A stretch of DNA of 64,000 nt, taken from positions 62,001-126,000 of the forward strand of contig NZ_JASHIZ010000007.1 in assembly GCF_030733425.1 (NCBI RefSeq), given 5' to 3'. The notes under the pieces were generated by a model, which saw only the letters and a list, made by a program, of their open reading frames with translations, did no database searches and had not been told where the DNA came from. The stretch's first letter is position 1; each line of letters starts with the position of its first letter. This stretch comes from Roseovarius sp. MMSF_3350. GTDB taxonomy: Bacteria; Pseudomonadota; Alphaproteobacteria; Rhodobacterales; Rhodobacteraceae. Position numbers and translations under genes: made by a program. Shown in pieces: positions 17,651-30,815 of the stretch.

Positions 17651-18108
17651 AGCGCGCGCACCGCGTCCAGCACCTCTTCGGCGTGGCCGTCGACCTTCAC
17701 CTTGGGCCAGATCCGCGCGATCATGCCGTTCTGGTCGATCAGCACGGTGGTGCGTTCGATCCCCATGAAGGTCTTGCCGTACATCTTTTTCTCTTTCCAG
17801 ACGCCGTAATCCTCGCACACATGCGTATCAGCGTCAGACAGAAGGGGAATGCCCAGCTGATGCTTGTCGCGGAACTTGTCGTGCTTGGCCACGGTATCCT
17901 TGGAAATGCCGAAGATTTTGGCGCCGACCGCGTCGAAGTTCTCGACGAGGCCGGTAAAGGCGATGGCCTCCCTGGTGCAGCCGGGCGTGTCGTCCTTCGG
18001 GTAGAAGTAAAGGACCACCGGCGCGGGGCGCTGGTCGGACAGGGTGACAAGGTCGCCGCCGTCGCGCGGCAAGGCGAAATCCGGGGCCGGTTGACCAGTC
18101 TCGATCAT
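17647..18108 (-). CDS. bcp: Thioredoxin-dependent thiol peroxidase, Bcp/PrxQ type
   Basis: A 153-residue peroxiredoxin that reduces hydroperoxides using thioredoxin. The active-site stretch FYPKDDTPGCTREA puts the peroxidatic Cys at 44. The Cys five residues later that resolves the disulfide in E. coli Bcp is missing here (position 49 is Ile); a Cys at 98 (HVCEDYGVW) is the candidate resolving residue, as in other PrxQ subtypes. ATG 18108 was chosen because GGGAG lies 8 bases upstream; an ATG at 18123 lies before that SD. Divergent from the AsmA-like gene. Confidence 0.93.
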   Translation of the reverse strand: MIETGQPAPDFALPRDGGDLVTLSDQRPAPVVLYFYPKDDTPGCTREAIAFTGLVENFDAVGAKIFGISKDTVAKHDKFRDKHQLGIPLLSDADTHVCEDYGVWKEKKMYGKTFMGIERTTVLIDQNGMIARIWPKVKVDGHAEEVLDAVRAL

Positions 18109-18215
18109 GCGGGATTCTCCCATGAGTAAAAAGTGAGTTCCAAATTAACGCTCAAGCGGCAAGAATAAAGCCGTGGGAGCAGACAAAAGCGCGGCCAACG
18201 CGCAGTAACGGGAAA

Positions 18216-21200
18216 ATGAGCGACACAGCGCAGACAAGACCGCGTGGCAAACGCCTGAAACGGTTCGGCCTATGGAGCGCCGGTCTGATCCTCGTGCTGT
18301 GCTTGGGGCTGAGCGTGGCGGTGATGGCCCTGGTCGGGACGCGGATATCGGCGCCGGAATGGGTGCGCGAGCGCGTGACGCGCGAGGTCAATGCCGCGGT
18401 CGACGGCGTGTCACTGCATTTCGGGGACATGGCGGTGGTGGTCGAGGAAGGCTGGGTGCCGCGCCTCTGGCTGCGCGACGTGTTGGTCCGGGACGAGACC
18501 GGCCTGCCCATCGCCAGCCTGTCGGACGTGCAGGGCACGGTCGATATGGGGGCGCTTTTGCAGGGCAAGGTTCAGCCAAGCGCGATCCGGCTTTCGGGGG
18601 CGCAGCTGAGCTTTCGCCGCACCGGGGCGGGCGAGGTCGGCGTGACGCTGGGAGACGATCAGGCGGCCACGCGCGAGCCGGTGACGGTGGCCACGCTGGC
18701 CGAGCGGCTGGACGATATCCTGAACCGGCCGGCCTTTCAGGCGCTTTCCCGGATCGAGGCCACCAACGTCTCGCTGCGCTACGAGGACGAGCGCACCGAG
18801 CGCGCGTGGACCGCCGATGGCGGGCGGCTGGAGGTCACGCGCGAGGGCGACGATATCCGCCTGCGCGGGGATTTCGCGCTGATCGGCGCGCGCGATTTCG
18901 CCACAACGTTGGCGCTGAACTATACCGGGCGGCTGGGCACGGCGGAATCTGAACTTGGCCTGAGCTTCGAGGACATGCCGGCGCGCGACGTGGCGGGGCA
19001 ATCGCCCGCGCTGGCCTGGCTCGATGCGATCGACGCGCCGATTTCGGGGGCCTTGCGGGCCTCGCTCGACGCGGCGGGCCAGCTGGGGCCGCTCAATGCT
19101 GCGCTGCAGATCGGCAAGGGCGCGGTCAGGCCCAACGACGCGACCGAGCCGATCGCCTTCGACTCGGTGCGCAGCTATTTCACCTACGATCCGTCCGAAC
19201 ACCGCATCAGCTTCAGCGAGCTGTCGATCGACAGCAAGTGGGTCAAGACCAGCGCTTCGGGGCATGCCTATCTGGTGGGGGTGGAGAACGGCTGGCCCAA
19301 GGAGATCCTGCTGCAGGTCGGCCTGTCGGAGGTGGTGGCCAACCCGATGGACCTTTATGCCGAGGCGATCACGCTTCAGGGCGCGCGGATGGACATGCGC
19401 CTGCGGCTGAAGCCTTTCGTGCTGAGCCTGGGTGAGCTGAGCCTGTCGGACCAGGACGAGGTGCTGCGGTTCAGCGGCGAGGCGCGGGCCGAGCCCGAAG
19501 GCTGGGACGTGACGCTGGACGGCCACATGGACCGGATCAACCCCGACCGGCTGATGCAGCTTTGGCCGGAACGGCTGGAGGTGAAGACCCGCGACTGGAT
19601 CACGAAGAATATCCGCAGCGCGGACCTGCAGAATATCCAGCTTGCCCTGCGCAGCCTGCCGAAGCGCCGCCCGGATTTCTTTCTGGGGTTCGATTTCGAG
19701 AATTTCAGCACGCAGTTCATCCGCGACTTCCCGGTGATCGAGGACGCGCATGGGCACGCCTCGCTGATGGACAACCGCTTTGTGGTGTCGGCACTTGGCG
19801 GGCATGTGACGGCGCCGCAGGGTGGACGGGTGGACATCACCGGCACCAGCTTCGACATCCCCGACGTAACGGTGAAACGCACGCCGGCGCAAGTGAGGTT
19901 GCGCACGCGCAGCACGATCACCGCGGCGCTGTCGCTGCTGGACGAGCCGCCCTTGCAATTTCTGACCAAGGCCGGGCGCGAGGTGACGCTGGCCGACGGG
20001 ATGGCGGAACTGGCCGGCGTGCTGGATCTGCGCCTTCTGGACAAGCTGACGGTGCAGGACGTGGACTTTGACGTAGGTGGTACACTGCGTGATGTGCGCA
20101 GCGAGATTCTGGTGCCCGGCAAGGTCCTGTCGGCGGCGACGCTGGACGTGGCGATTGCCGACGATGTGCTGAGCGTGGCGGGCGCGGGCAGGATCGGGCA
20201 GGTGCCTTTCGACGGGCGGTTCGAGACCGATATCAGCCCCGGCGGCAATACCAGCACGGTGCGCGGCTGGATCGAGCTGTCCGAGCGTTTTGCCGAAGAG
20301 TTCGGCATCGGCCTGCCGCCGGGCAGCGTGTCGGGCGCGGGTCGGGCCGACATGGAGATCGATTTCGAGAAAGGTGCGCCGGGGGTGTTCCGCCTCAGCT
20401 CCAACCTGGCCGGGGTGGGGTTGCGCGTGCCACAGCTGGATTGGGCGCTGTCGCAGGGCGGCACGGGGCGGCTGGAGGCGTCGGGGCGGCTGGGTGAGCC
20501 GCCCTCGATCGACCGGCTGGAGATTGCCGCCGCGGGGCTTAACGCCCGTGGGGCGGTCAGCCTGCGCGACAACGGACAGCTGGACCGGGCCTCGTTCTCG
20601 CAGGTGCAGGTCGGCAGCTGGCTGAGCGCGCCGGTGCAACTGGTCGGGCGCGGAGCGGGCGTGACGCCGGCGGTGCGCGTGCAGGGCGGGTCGGTGGATT
20701 TGCGCCAGACCTCGCTGGGCGGCGATGGTGGCGGCGCGGCGCAGCAGGGGGCGCGGCGCGGCGGGCCGGTGTCGCTGGCACTCGACCGATTGCAGATATC
20801 CGATGGCATCGCGCTGACCGATTTCCGCGCCGATCTGGACATGTCGCGCGGGGCTGACGGCAGCTTTACCGGCCGGGTCAACGGTCAGACGCCGATCACG
20901 GGCCGCGTGATCCCGCAAGGCGGGCGCAGCGCCTTTCGCATACAGGCCGAGGATGCCGCCGGGGTGCTGGTGTCGGCGGGGCTGATCAAGGGCGCCCGCA
21001 ACGGCAAGCTGGACGTGACGCTGGTGCCGGGCAAGGGGCCCGGTGTCTACGAGGGCAAGCTGACCGCAAAGGGCGCGATGCGCCTGAAGGATGCGCCTTC
21101 GATGGCGGCGCTCCTGAACGCGCTGACCGTCGTGGGCCTTCTGGAGCAACTGGGCGGCGAGGGCATCCATTTCGAACTGCTCGAAGCGCGGTTCCAGCTT

Positions 21201-21623
21201 TCGCCCGAGCGCGTAACGCTTTATTCCAGCAGCGCGGTGGGCGCCGCGATGGGGATCACGATGGACGGGTACTACTATCTTGAAAGCGGGCAGATGGACA
21301 TGCAGGGGGTGATTTCGCCGGTTTACCTGGTCAACGCCGTGGGCGGGCTGTTCACCCGACGGGGCGAGGGGCTGTTCGGGTTCAACTACACGCTCAAGGG
21401 TCCGGCGCGCAGTCCGCGGGTCAGCGTCAACCCGCTTTCGGCCTTCACGCCGGGCATGTTCCGCGAGTTGTTCCGCCGGCCGGCGCCGGAACTGCCGCAA
21501 TCGACACGGCCCGCGCAGGGTGATCAGCAAGGCACGCAGGGCGGCACCGACAGGCCGCAGTCGCAGGCGCCGCAGTCCAGCCCGCGCGTGCGCGACTTCA
21601 ACAATCGTGAAGCCGGCCGATGA
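18216..21623 (+). CDS. AsmA-like / YhdP-DUF3971 family protein
   Basis: A 1135-residue protein with one N-terminal membrane helix (about 21-40, [21 protein letters not shown]) and a very long periplasmic region made of repeating beta segments, matching the DUF3971 (YhdP) and AsmA C-terminal families. The end has [28 protein letters not shown], typical of the AsmA-like C terminus, and a disordered Gln/Pro tail. These proteins are thought to form grooves that carry phospholipids to the outer membrane. queA overlaps its stop by 4 bp. A complete open frame runs antisense to it, a by-product of high GC. Confidence 0.88.
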   Translation: MSDTAQTRPRGKRLKRFGLWSAGLILVLCLGLSVAVMALVGTRISAPEWVRERVTREVNAAVDGVSLHFGDMAVVVEEGWVPRLWLRDVLVRDETGLPIASLSDVQGTVDMGALLQGKVQPSAIRLSGAQLSFRRTGAGEVGVTLGDDQAATREPVTVATLAERLDDILNRPAFQALSRIEATNVSLRYEDERTERAWTADGGRLEVTREGDDIRLRGDFALIGARDFATTLALNYTGRLGTAESELGLSFEDMPARDVAGQSPALAWLDAIDAPISGALRASLDAAGQLGPLNAALQIGKGAVRPNDATEPIAFDSVRSYFTYDPSEHRISFSELSIDSKWVKTSASGHAYLVGVENGWPKEILLQVGLSEVVANPMDLYAEAITLQGARMDMRLRLKPFVLSLGELSLSDQDEVLRFSGEARAEPEGWDVTLDGHMDRINPDRLMQLWPERLEVKTRDWITKNIRSADLQNIQLALRSLPKRRPDFFLGFDFENFSTQFIRDFPVIEDAHGHASLMDNRFVVSALGGHVTAPQGGRVDITGTSFDIPDVTVKRTPAQVRLRTRSTITAALSLLDEPPLQFLTKAGREVTLADGMAELAGVLDLRLLDKLTVQDVDFDVGGTLRDVRSEILVPGKVLSAATLDVAIADDVLSVAGAGRIGQVPFDGRFETDISPGGNTSTVRGWIELSERFAEEFGIGLPPGSVSGAGRADMEIDFEKGAPGVFRLSSNLAGVGLRVPQLDWALSQGGTGRLEASGRLGEPPSIDRLEIAAAGLNARGAVSLRDNGQLDRASFSQVQVGSWLSAPVQLVGRGAGVTPAVRVQGGSVDLRQTSLGGDGGGAAQQGARRGGPVSLALDRLQISDGIALTDFRADLDMSRGADGSFTGRVNGQTPITGRVIPQGGRSAFRIQAEDAAGVLVSAGLIKGARNGKLDVTLVPGKGPGVYEGKLTAKGAMRLKDAPSMAALLNALTVVGLLEQLGGEGIHFELLEARFQLSPERVTLYSSSAVGAAMGITMDGYYYLESGQMDMQGVISPVYLVNAVGGLFTRRGEGLFGFNYTLKGPARSPRVSVNPLSAFTPGMFRELFRRPAPELPQSTRPAQGDQQGTQGGTDRPQSQAPQSSPRVRDFNNREAGR

Positions 21624-22687
21624 AGCTGTCGGATTTCGATTTCGACCTGCCCGAGACGCTGATCGCGACCCGGCCCGCAAGGCCGAGACCGTCGGCGCGG
21701 CTGCTGGTGGCCCAGGGCGAGACCATCACCGACGCGCGGGTCTATGACCTGGGCCGGTACCTGCGCCCCGGCGACCGGCTGGTCCTGAACAACACCAAGG
21801 TCATCCCCGCGCGGCTGTCGGGGCTGCGGCGGCGCGACAGTGCACAGGGCGAGACCGAGGCGCGGATCGAGGCGACGCTGCTGGACGCCACACCGGAGGG
21901 CGACTGGCGGGCGATGATCAAGCCGCTGAAAAAGCTGCGCACCGGCGAAGTGGTGCGCTTTGGTGCGGGCCTGGAGGCGACGCTGCTGGACAAGGAGGAC
22001 GGGCAGGGCGTGCTGCGTTTCAACCTGTCCGGGGAAGATTTCGACGCCGCGCTGAACGCGGCGGGTGCGATGCCTCTGCCGCCCTATATCGCCAGCAAGC
22101 GCGCCGCCGACGACCGCGACCGGGACGACTATCAGACCGTCTTTGCCAAGGAGACCGGCGCCGTCGCGGCCCCCACCGCCAGCTTGCATTTCGACGACGA
22201 CCTGCTCGCGAAGCTGGCGGCGCAGGGCGTGGCCTTCACCGAAGTGACATTGCATGTCGGGGCGGGCACGTTTCTGCCGGTCAAGGTGGAGGACGTGACG
22301 ACCCACCGGATGCATGCCGAATGGGGCGAGGTCGGCGAGGCCGCCGCTGCCGAGATCACCGCGACGAAGGCGGCGGGCGGGCGGATCATCCCGGTTGGAA
22401 CGACCGCGCTGCGCCTGATCGAGAGTGCCGCGCGCGGTGGCGCGATCTCGGCGTGGCGGGGGGAGACGGACATCTTCATCTATCCCGGTTTCGAGTTCCG
22501 GGTGACGGATGCGCTGATGACCAATTTCCACCTGCCCAAAAGCACGTTAATGATGCTGGTCAGCGCCCTGATGGGGCCGGACCGCATTAAGGATATCTAC
22601 ACCCACGCGATCCAGAATGAGTACCGATTCTTCTCCTACGGGGATTCGTCTCTGCTGGTGCCGCATGACGGGAGGAGGACAGAATGA
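21620..22687 (+). CDS. queA: tRNA preQ1(34) S-adenosylmethionine ribosyltransferase-isomerase
   Basis: A 355-residue QueA. It moves and rearranges the ribosyl part of SAM onto 7-aminomethyl-7-deazaguanine at tRNA position 34, giving epoxyqueuosine. Family signatures are clear: [18 protein letters not shown] at the start, [13 protein letters not shown] (about 54-66), [14 protein letters not shown] (about 178-191), [11 protein letters not shown] and [25 protein letters not shown] near the end. Length is normal. It overlaps the AsmA-like gene (ATGA) and is in turn overlapped by the next small gene, so all three are probably coupled; no functional link is evident. Confidence 0.97.
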   Translation: MKLSDFDFDLPETLIATRPARPRPSARLLVAQGETITDARVYDLGRYLRPGDRLVLNNTKVIPARLSGLRRRDSAQGETEARIEATLLDATPEGDWRAMIKPLKKLRTGEVVRFGAGLEATLLDKEDGQGVLRFNLSGEDFDAALNAAGAMPLPPYIASKRAADDRDRDDYQTVFAKETGAVAAPTASLHFDDDLLAKLAAQGVAFTEVTLHVGAGTFLPVKVEDVTTHRMHAEWGEVGEAAAAEITATKAAGGRIIPVGTTALRLIESAARGGAISAWRGETDIFIYPGFEFRVTDALMTNFHLPKSTLMMLVSALMGPDRIKDIYTHAIQNEYRFFSYGDSSLLVPHDGRRTE

Positions 22688-22971
22688 AACTCAGCAAGGT
22701 GCCCGGATTCGTCAACCGCGTCATGTGGGTGGGGCTGATCACCAGTGCGGCGCTGTTGATCCTGAACTACGTGATCGAGGGGCTTGTCTGTGCAGCTATC
22801 GTCTTTGCCGCCAACCTTGCCCTCAAGCGCGAGCCGGTCAAGCTGTGGGTCTTTCGTGTGCTCACGGGCCTGTCCAAGGAAGAGCTGGAACGCGCGACAC
22901 TTGCCGATTTGCAGGCCGGCGCCACCGCGCCCGCCGGCACCGGGGGCGAGCGCGACGACACCGACCGCTGA
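22684..22971 (+). CDS. Small membrane protein, unknown
   Basis: A 95-residue protein overlapping queA by 4 bp. Two close hydrophobic segments (about 14-28, [15 protein letters not shown], and 31-47, [17 protein letters not shown]) suggest a hairpin in the inner membrane; the C-terminal 45 residues are polar and end in an acidic, Gly-rich tail ([11 protein letters not shown]). I do not recognise a family. Coding is supported by the coupled start and the coherent membrane pattern. Confidence 0.7.
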   Translation: MKLSKVPGFVNRVMWVGLITSAALLILNYVIEGLVCAAIVFAANLALKREPVKLWVFRVLTGLSKEELERATLADLQAGATAPAGTGGERDDTDR

Positions 22972-23151
22972 GCGCCCGTGCAGGCCATCGCGCGGACGTC
23001 CGCCCATGCGCAGGCGGCGTGGACGCGGCGCGTGTTGAAAACTGGCCCAAACACTGGCAAGGCCTGCACCAGCGACGGAACGAGTCGCGTTTGAGCCAGA
23101 CCCGCCATTCGCCGCCCGGCTAGACGGGCACAAAGTTATTGGAGCCTCCGC

Positions 23152-24417
23152 ATGTTTTCCGTTCTTTCCAGCGCCTGGGCCCTGTTGCTGGGCATGATGC
23201 TCTTGCAGGTCGGCAACGGCATGCAGGGCACGCTCCTAGGTGTGCGCGGCCAGATGGAAGGCTTCTCGACGCTGGAAATGTCGCTGGTGATGTCGGGTTA
23301 TTTCCTGGGCTTTCTCTTTGGCTCGCGCATGGCGCCGGAGATGATCCGGCGGGTGGGGCATGTGCGGGTCTTCGCGGCGCTGGCCTCGATGATCTCGGCG
23401 GTGATGATCCTGTACCCGGCCTTCGCCAACCCCTGGGCCTGGGGCGTGGGGCGCGTGTTGATCGGGTTCTGCTTTTCCGGCGTGTACGTGACGGCCGAAA
23501 GCTGGCTGAACAACGCTGCCACGAACGACAACCGCGGCAAGGCGCTGTCGCTTTACATGATCGTGCAGATGGTCGGCATCGTCAGCGCGCAGGCGCTGAT
23601 GCTGACCGCCGATCCGGGCGGTTTCGTGCTGTTCATCATTCCGTCGGTTCTGATCTCGTTGTCCTTCGCGCCCATTCTGCTGTCGATCAGCCCGACGCCG
23701 GCCTTCGACACCACCAAGCCGATGACCCTGCGCGAGATCATGAAGATCTCGCCGCTGGGCTGTGTCGGCATGTTCCTGCTGGGTGGGGTCTTTGCGGCGC
23801 AGTTCGGCATGGCGGCGGTCTATGGCGCCGAGGCGGGGCTGTCCGTGGGGCAAATCTCGACCTTCGTGGCGACTTTCTATGTGGGGGCGATGCTGGTGCA
23901 GTACCCGCTGGGCTGGCTGTCGGACCGGATGGACCGGCGCCTTTTGATCCTGATCGCGGCGGCCATCTCTGCGCTTGGTGCGGTGATCGGCATGGCGCTG
24001 GGCAGCGTGTTCTGGCTGTTGCTGGTGGCGGCCTTCCTGGTTGGGGGCATGTCGAATCCGCTCTATTCGCTGCTGATCGCCTATACCAACGACTTTCTCG
24101 GGTCCGATGACATGGCCGCCGCCGCGGGGGGCATGGTGTTCATCAACGGGCTGGGCGCTGTCTTTGGCCCGATCATCACCGGCTGGATCATGGGCGTGGT
24201 GGGGCCGAGCGGGTACTTCCTGCATATCGCCACGCTGTGCACGATGATGGCGGCCTATGCCGCGTACCGGATGACACAGCGGGCCGCGCCCTCGGCGGAG
24301 GAGACCGAAAGATATACCGCCGTCATGCCGAACGCGTCGCCCATGGCCGTGACCTATGCGCAGGAAGTCGCCATGGAAGCGGCGGAGGAAAATGCCGAGG
24401 ATGGACAGGCCGCATGA
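23152..24417 (+). CDS. MFS transporter, YcaD-like
   Basis: A 421-residue major facilitator with about 12 hydrophobic segments. YFLGFLFGSRMAPEMIRRVGH fits motif A between helices 2 and 3, and the equivalent between helices 8 and 9 reads PLGWLSDRMDRR. It resembles the YcaD-like group of small-molecule permeases; the substrate cannot be inferred. An acidic cytoplasmic tail (EAAEENAEDGQ) closes it. The SD GGAG sits 8 bases before ATG. The 180 bases upstream hold no gene that I can support. Confidence 0.88.
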   Translation: MFSVLSSAWALLLGMMLLQVGNGMQGTLLGVRGQMEGFSTLEMSLVMSGYFLGFLFGSRMAPEMIRRVGHVRVFAALASMISAVMILYPAFANPWAWGVGRVLIGFCFSGVYVTAESWLNNAATNDNRGKALSLYMIVQMVGIVSAQALMLTADPGGFVLFIIPSVLISLSFAPILLSISPTPAFDTTKPMTLREIMKISPLGCVGMFLLGGVFAAQFGMAAVYGAEAGLSVGQISTFVATFYVGAMLVQYPLGWLSDRMDRRLLILIAAAISALGAVIGMALGSVFWLLLVAAFLVGGMSNPLYSLLIAYTNDFLGSDDMAAAAGGMVFINGLGAVFGPIITGWIMGVVGPSGYFLHIATLCTMMAAYAAYRMTQRAAPSAEETERYTAVMPNASPMAVTYAQEVAMEAAEENAEDGQAA

Positions 24418-24550
24418 GATTGCACATATGCACGGCACAGGCAGGAGAATGTCACGAAAGATTGCCGTTGTTGCAATTCTTTACTGTCCATGCGGCGGTT
24501 CATGTCGTTAACCTGTTACATATGCGTGCTGCCCATTACGGGAGGATAGG

Positions 24551-25138
24551 ATGACAGCGCCCGAAGATATATTGAGTTTCTGGCTCGACGAGGTCGGGCC
24601 GAAGGGTTGGTACGAGGCATCCGACGATCTGGACGAGACGGTGCGCGAAAGGTTTCTTGATGCCTATCGGCGCGCCTGTGACGGCACCAACGGCCTGTGG
24701 CTGACCTATCCGAGCGGCACACTCGCCTATATCATCCTGATGGATCAGTTTCCGCGCAACATGTTCCGGGACGACGCGCAAGCCTTTGCCACCGACAAGT
24801 TCGGGCTGGCAGCCGCGAAGGCCGCGATCAACAAGGGCTGGGACACGCGCATTGACGTGCCTGCGCGGCAATTCTTCTACCTGCCGTTGATGCATTCCGA
24901 GAACCTGTGCGACCAGGATCGCTGCGTGCGGCTGATCTGTGAGCGGATGCCCGAGGACGGCGAGGGCAACTTGCTGCATGCGCGCGCCCACCGCGAGGTG
25001 ATCCGCAGCTTCGGCCGCTTTCCGTATCGCAACGAGGTGCTGGGGCGTACGAGTTCGGACGCCGAGAAGACCTTCATGAAGAAGGGCGGCTACGGCGGTG
25101 TCGTGCGCGAGCTTCAGGACGCCGACGCCGCCGCCTGA
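24551..25138 (+). CDS. DUF924-family protein
   Basis: A 195-residue DUF924 protein: ILSFWLDEVGPKGWYEASDDLDETVRERF at the start, YIILMDQFPRNMFRDDAQAFATD (about 58-80) and FFYLPLMHSENLCDQD (about 110-125), with GRFPYRNEVLGR near the end. These are the conserved blocks of this all-helical, TPR-like family, which has no established function. A strong SD (GGGAGGA) precedes the ATG. Genes on either side are unrelated, so context does not help. Confidence 0.9.
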   Translation: MTAPEDILSFWLDEVGPKGWYEASDDLDETVRERFLDAYRRACDGTNGLWLTYPSGTLAYIILMDQFPRNMFRDDAQAFATDKFGLAAAKAAINKGWDTRIDVPARQFFYLPLMHSENLCDQDRCVRLICERMPEDGEGNLLHARAHREVIRSFGRFPYRNEVLGRTSSDAEKTFMKKGGYGGVVRELQDADAAA

Positions 25139-25235
25139 CGCCTGGCGCGTGACACCTTGGAAAACATGGACAAACCGGGCCGGCCCGTGGCATCTTGTTG
25201 CGGGCAGGCTTTGCCGCGTTGTGGTCGTCTGCGAG

Positions 25236-25255
25236 ATAGTTTAATATCAAACTAT
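25236..25255. promoter_or_regulatory. Perfect operator-like dyad upstream of lpd
   Basis: ATAGTTT-AATATC-AAACTAT: 7-bp perfect arms and a 6-bp spacer, ending 31 bases before the lpd ATG and overlapping a possible -10 (TATATT, 25253-25258). AT-rich dyads of this form are typical of MarR-type repressors. No such regulator gene is adjacent. Confidence 0.55.
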
Positions 25256-25286
25256 ATTTTGGACACACCGGGAAACGGAGCATCGC

Positions 25287-26681
25287 ATGGCCGCGCAATC
25301 CTATGACATGATCGTAATCGGGGCAGGACCGGGCGGCTATGTCGCCGCCATCCGGGGCGCGCAGCTGGGCCTGAAGGTGGCCGTGGTCGAGCGTGAGCAC
25401 CTGGGCGGGATCTGTCTGAACTGGGGTTGCATCCCGACGAAGGCGATGCTGCGTTCGTCCGAGGTGTTTCATCTGATGCACCGGGCCAAGGAGTTCGGAT
25501 TGAAGGCCGAGAAGATCGACTATGACCTTGACGCGGTGGTCAAGCGGTCGCGCGACGTGGCCAAGCAACTGACCTCGGGCGTCGGTCACCTGATGAAGAA
25601 AAACAAGATCACCACGATCATGGGCGAGGCCAAGCTGACGGCCAAGGACAAGGTTTCGGTCAAGACCGAGAAAGGCAGCGAGGAACTGACCGCCAAGACG
25701 ATCGTTCTGGCCACCGGCGCGCGGGCGCGGGAACTGCCGGGGCTCGAGGCCGATGGCGACCTCGTCTGGACCTACAAGCACGCGCTGAAGCCGCCCCGGA
25801 TGCCGAAGAAACTGCTGGTCATCGGCTCGGGCGCGATCGGGATCGAGTTCGCCAGCTTCTACAACACGCTGGGCGCCGAGACGACCGTGGTCGAGGTGAT
25901 GGACCGCATCCTGCCGGTCGAGGATGCCGAGATCGCGAAATTCGCGAAGAAGGCGTTCGAGAAGCAGGGCATGAAGATCATGGAGAAATCCACGGTCAAG
26001 CAGCTGGACCGCGCCAAGGGCAAGGTGACCGCCCATATCGAGACCGGCGGCAAGACCGAGAAGCTGGAGTTCGACACGGTGATTTCCGCCGTGGGGATCG
26101 TCGGTAATACCGAGAACCTCGGCCTGGAGGACCTGGGCATCAAGGTGGACCGCACGCATGTGGTGGTGGATGAATACTGCCGCACCGGCGTGGACGGGAT
26201 CTATGCCATCGGCGACCTGGCCGGCGCGCCCTGGCTGGCGCACAAGGCCAGCCACGAGGGCGTGATGGTGGCCGAGCTGGCCGCCGGCGGGCACCCGCAC
26301 CCGGTGCGCCCGGACAGCATCGCCGGCTGTACCTATTGCCACCCGCAGGTGGCCAGCGTCGGCCTGACCGAGGCCAAGGCCAAGGAGGCGGGATACGAGG
26401 TGAAGATCGGCAACTTCCCCTTCATCGGCAACGGCAAGGCCATCGCCCTGGGCGAGGCGGAAGGCATGATCAAGACGGTGTTCGATGCCAAGACGGGCGA
26501 ACTTCTGGGCGCGCACATGGTCGGCGCGGAAGTGACCGAGCTGATCCAGGGCTATGTCGTGGGCCGGCAGTTGGAGACCACGGAAGAGGACCTGATGCAC
26601 ACTGTCTTCCCGCACCCGACGCTGTCGGAGATGATGCATGAAAGCGTGCTGGATGCCTATGGGCGGGCGGTGCACTACTGA
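25287..26681 (+). CDS. lpdA: Dihydrolipoyl dehydrogenase (E3)
   Basis: A 464-residue flavoprotein disulfide reductase that reoxidises lipoamide in 2-oxoacid dehydrogenase complexes or the glycine cleavage system. Visible: the FAD motif GAGPGGYVAA (12-21), the redox pair Cys43/Cys48 in GGICLNWGCIPTKAML, the NAD motif VIGSGAIGIEFAS, and the C-terminal HTVFPHPTLSEMMHE with the catalytic His-Glu. Length is normal. It stands alone here, without E1 or E2 genes, so its partner complex is not shown by context. SD ACGGAG precedes ATG. A dyad over the likely promoter suggests repression. Confidence 0.95.
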   Translation: MAAQSYDMIVIGAGPGGYVAAIRGAQLGLKVAVVEREHLGGICLNWGCIPTKAMLRSSEVFHLMHRAKEFGLKAEKIDYDLDAVVKRSRDVAKQLTSGVGHLMKKNKITTIMGEAKLTAKDKVSVKTEKGSEELTAKTIVLATGARARELPGLEADGDLVWTYKHALKPPRMPKKLLVIGSGAIGIEFASFYNTLGAETTVVEVMDRILPVEDAEIAKFAKKAFEKQGMKIMEKSTVKQLDRAKGKVTAHIETGGKTEKLEFDTVISAVGIVGNTENLGLEDLGIKVDRTHVVVDEYCRTGVDGIYAIGDLAGAPWLAHKASHEGVMVAELAAGGHPHPVRPDSIAGCTYCHPQVASVGLTEAKAKEAGYEVKIGNFPFIGNGKAIALGEAEGMIKTVFDAKTGELLGAHMVGAEVTELIQGYVVGRQLETTEEDLMHTVFPHPTLSEMMHESVLDAYGRAVHY

Positions 26682-26716
26682 ATCGAGCGCCTGCGGCGCG
26701 CAGGTTTGGTAAAAGC

Positions 26717-26783
26717 GGGGGCGCTGCCCCCACGTTGAAACGACGTTTCAACGTTCCCCCGGGATATTTCCGGCCAGAGGAAG
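26717..26783 (+). repeat. Two-hairpin intergenic repeat, copy 1
   Basis: Starts 35 bases after the lpd stop. Order: hairpin GGGGGC-GCT-GCCCCC; hairpin ACGTTGAAAC-GAC-GTTTCAACGT; then the tail CCCCCGGGATATTT and CGGCCAGAGGAAG. A second copy at 31272-31339 keeps the first hairpin and the tail, but its second stem differs with compensation on both sides. Confidence 0.85.
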
Positions 26784-26855
26784 CGGTGCGGGGCTTTTCG
26801 CATCGGGCCGCTTCTGAGATGGTGCGCTTGTCGATCACCTTGAAAGTGTAGCGGA

Positions 26856-27413
26856 ATGGCGAGCCTCAATCGTATCGTGATGTACCAAAGTTCCCGGAAA
26901 TGGTTCGAGGACATGAACCTTGCCGATATGGAGGCCGCCGAGGTGTCGGGCAAGCATGGCCGTCGTTACGAGTTCAAGAGCTATGAACGGTTCCGCTTTC
27001 CGGCCTATGATATTTGCGCCGGGCCCTATACCGACGAGGCGGGAACGGTGCGGCAATTCGATATCGTGCTGGCCAACCAGGTTTGGGAGCATCTGGACCG
27101 GCCCTATGCCGCGACGCGCCATGTGCTGGAGATGCTGCGCCCCGGCGGGTATTTCTGGGTCGCGGTGCCGTTCTTCATCCCGTATCACGGCGACCCGGTG
27201 GATTGCTCGCGCTGGACGGCACGTGGGCTGAAGAACCTGTTGATCGAGGCCGGGTTCGAGGAAGACAGGATCCGGTCCGAGCAATGGGGCAACCGGCTGG
27301 CCGGACTGCGGAACCTGGGTGAGGACTGGCCGCCGGAATATGACCCGGAGCGCGACAATCTGGACAATGACCCGGCCTTTCCGATCTGTTCCTGGGCGCT
27401 GGCGCGAAAGTGA
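26856..27413 (+). CDS. Class I SAM-dependent methyltransferase-like protein
   Basis: A 185-residue protein with the later half of a Methyltransf_11 fold: [40 protein letters not shown] covers motifs II and III (Asp/His-Leu pattern, LRPGG). The glycine-rich SAM loop (motif I) is not seen; [14 protein letters not shown] stands in its place, as in a short methyltransferase branch. SAM binding is therefore likely but not proven, and the acceptor is unknown. It lies between lpd and uvrA, on its own. Confidence 0.75.
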   Translation: MASLNRIVMYQSSRKWFEDMNLADMEAAEVSGKHGRRYEFKSYERFRFPAYDICAGPYTDEAGTVRQFDIVLANQVWEHLDRPYAATRHVLEMLRPGGYFWVAVPFFIPYHGDPVDCSRWTARGLKNLLIEAGFEEDRIRSEQWGNRLAGLRNLGEDWPPEYDPERDNLDNDPAFPICSWALARK

Positions 27414-27465
27414 TGTGCAAATAAACTGTGGATAAAGCAGGCACTGCTGACAGCCGGTGACACGT

Positions 27466-27480
27466 GTTCCTGTTGTGTTC
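27466..27480 (+). promoter_or_regulatory. LexA box (alphaproteobacterial SOS box)
   Basis: GTTC-CTGTTGT-GTTC is an exact match to the alphaproteobacterial LexA site GTTC-N7-GTTC. It lies 67 bases before the uvrA start, where SOS control of uvrA is expected. Confidence 0.85.
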
Positions 27481-27546
27481 CGTTTTTCCCCTTGGAAGAG
27501 GGAGCGCCGTAAACTATCTGTCAACGAGTGAGACACCGGGGGCAGT

Positions 27547-30413
<2,867 letters not shown>

Positions 30414-30417
<4 letters not shown>

Positions 30418-30782
30418 GGCGGTTTGCCTTTGTCCTGTTGGGGCTGATGCTGCCCTGCGGGGCGTGGGCGCAGGCCGGGCCGGATTGCGGATTTGCGGAA
30501 GAGCCCTGTTTCTGCGGTGGGCTATTTGCCGTGCTGGAGGTTGGCGACGGCGATGCCGCGTTCGAAACCGATTTGCGCGCCCGGGCCGCCGAGATGCGCG
30601 CGCGTGTGCAAGCGTTTCACGGGGAAACGGCGGGAAACAGGCTTTACGACGGCTGGGTGTCAGCGTGGCGCGACCTGCCTCGGGGCGCCGATGGCCAGGT
30701 CATGCTGGCTGAAGGGCTGGCGTGGTGTGAAGGCTATGTCACCGGCGCGGTTGGGCGACCGAGCGTATCGGTCAACCCTTGA
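30414..30782 (+). CDS. Small secreted protein, unknown
   Basis: A 122-residue protein starting with GTG inside the uvrA stop (GTGA overlap). A clear signal peptide ([20 protein letters not shown], cleaved near 20) is followed by a short Cys-rich part ([14 protein letters not shown]) and a helical remainder with one more Cys (GLAWCEGY). I do not recognise the family. The coupled start and the signal peptide support that it is real; it probably acts in the periplasm. There is no functional link to uvrA that I can see. Confidence 0.7.
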
Positions 30783-30815
30783 AGGACAGAAATTTCAAGA
30801 AGTTGGTCGCCGTTC

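Noticed and set aside
18411..21680. A 1089-codon frame antisense to the AsmA-like gene
   Set aside because: No recognisable domain, shadow-type composition, and the sense gene has a membrane anchor and family motifs.
22972..23151. tRNA or small RNA between the small membrane protein and the MFS gene
   Set aside because: No cloverleaf, no T-loop GTTCNANNC arrangement and no terminator were seen; likewise no tRNA elsewhere in the window.
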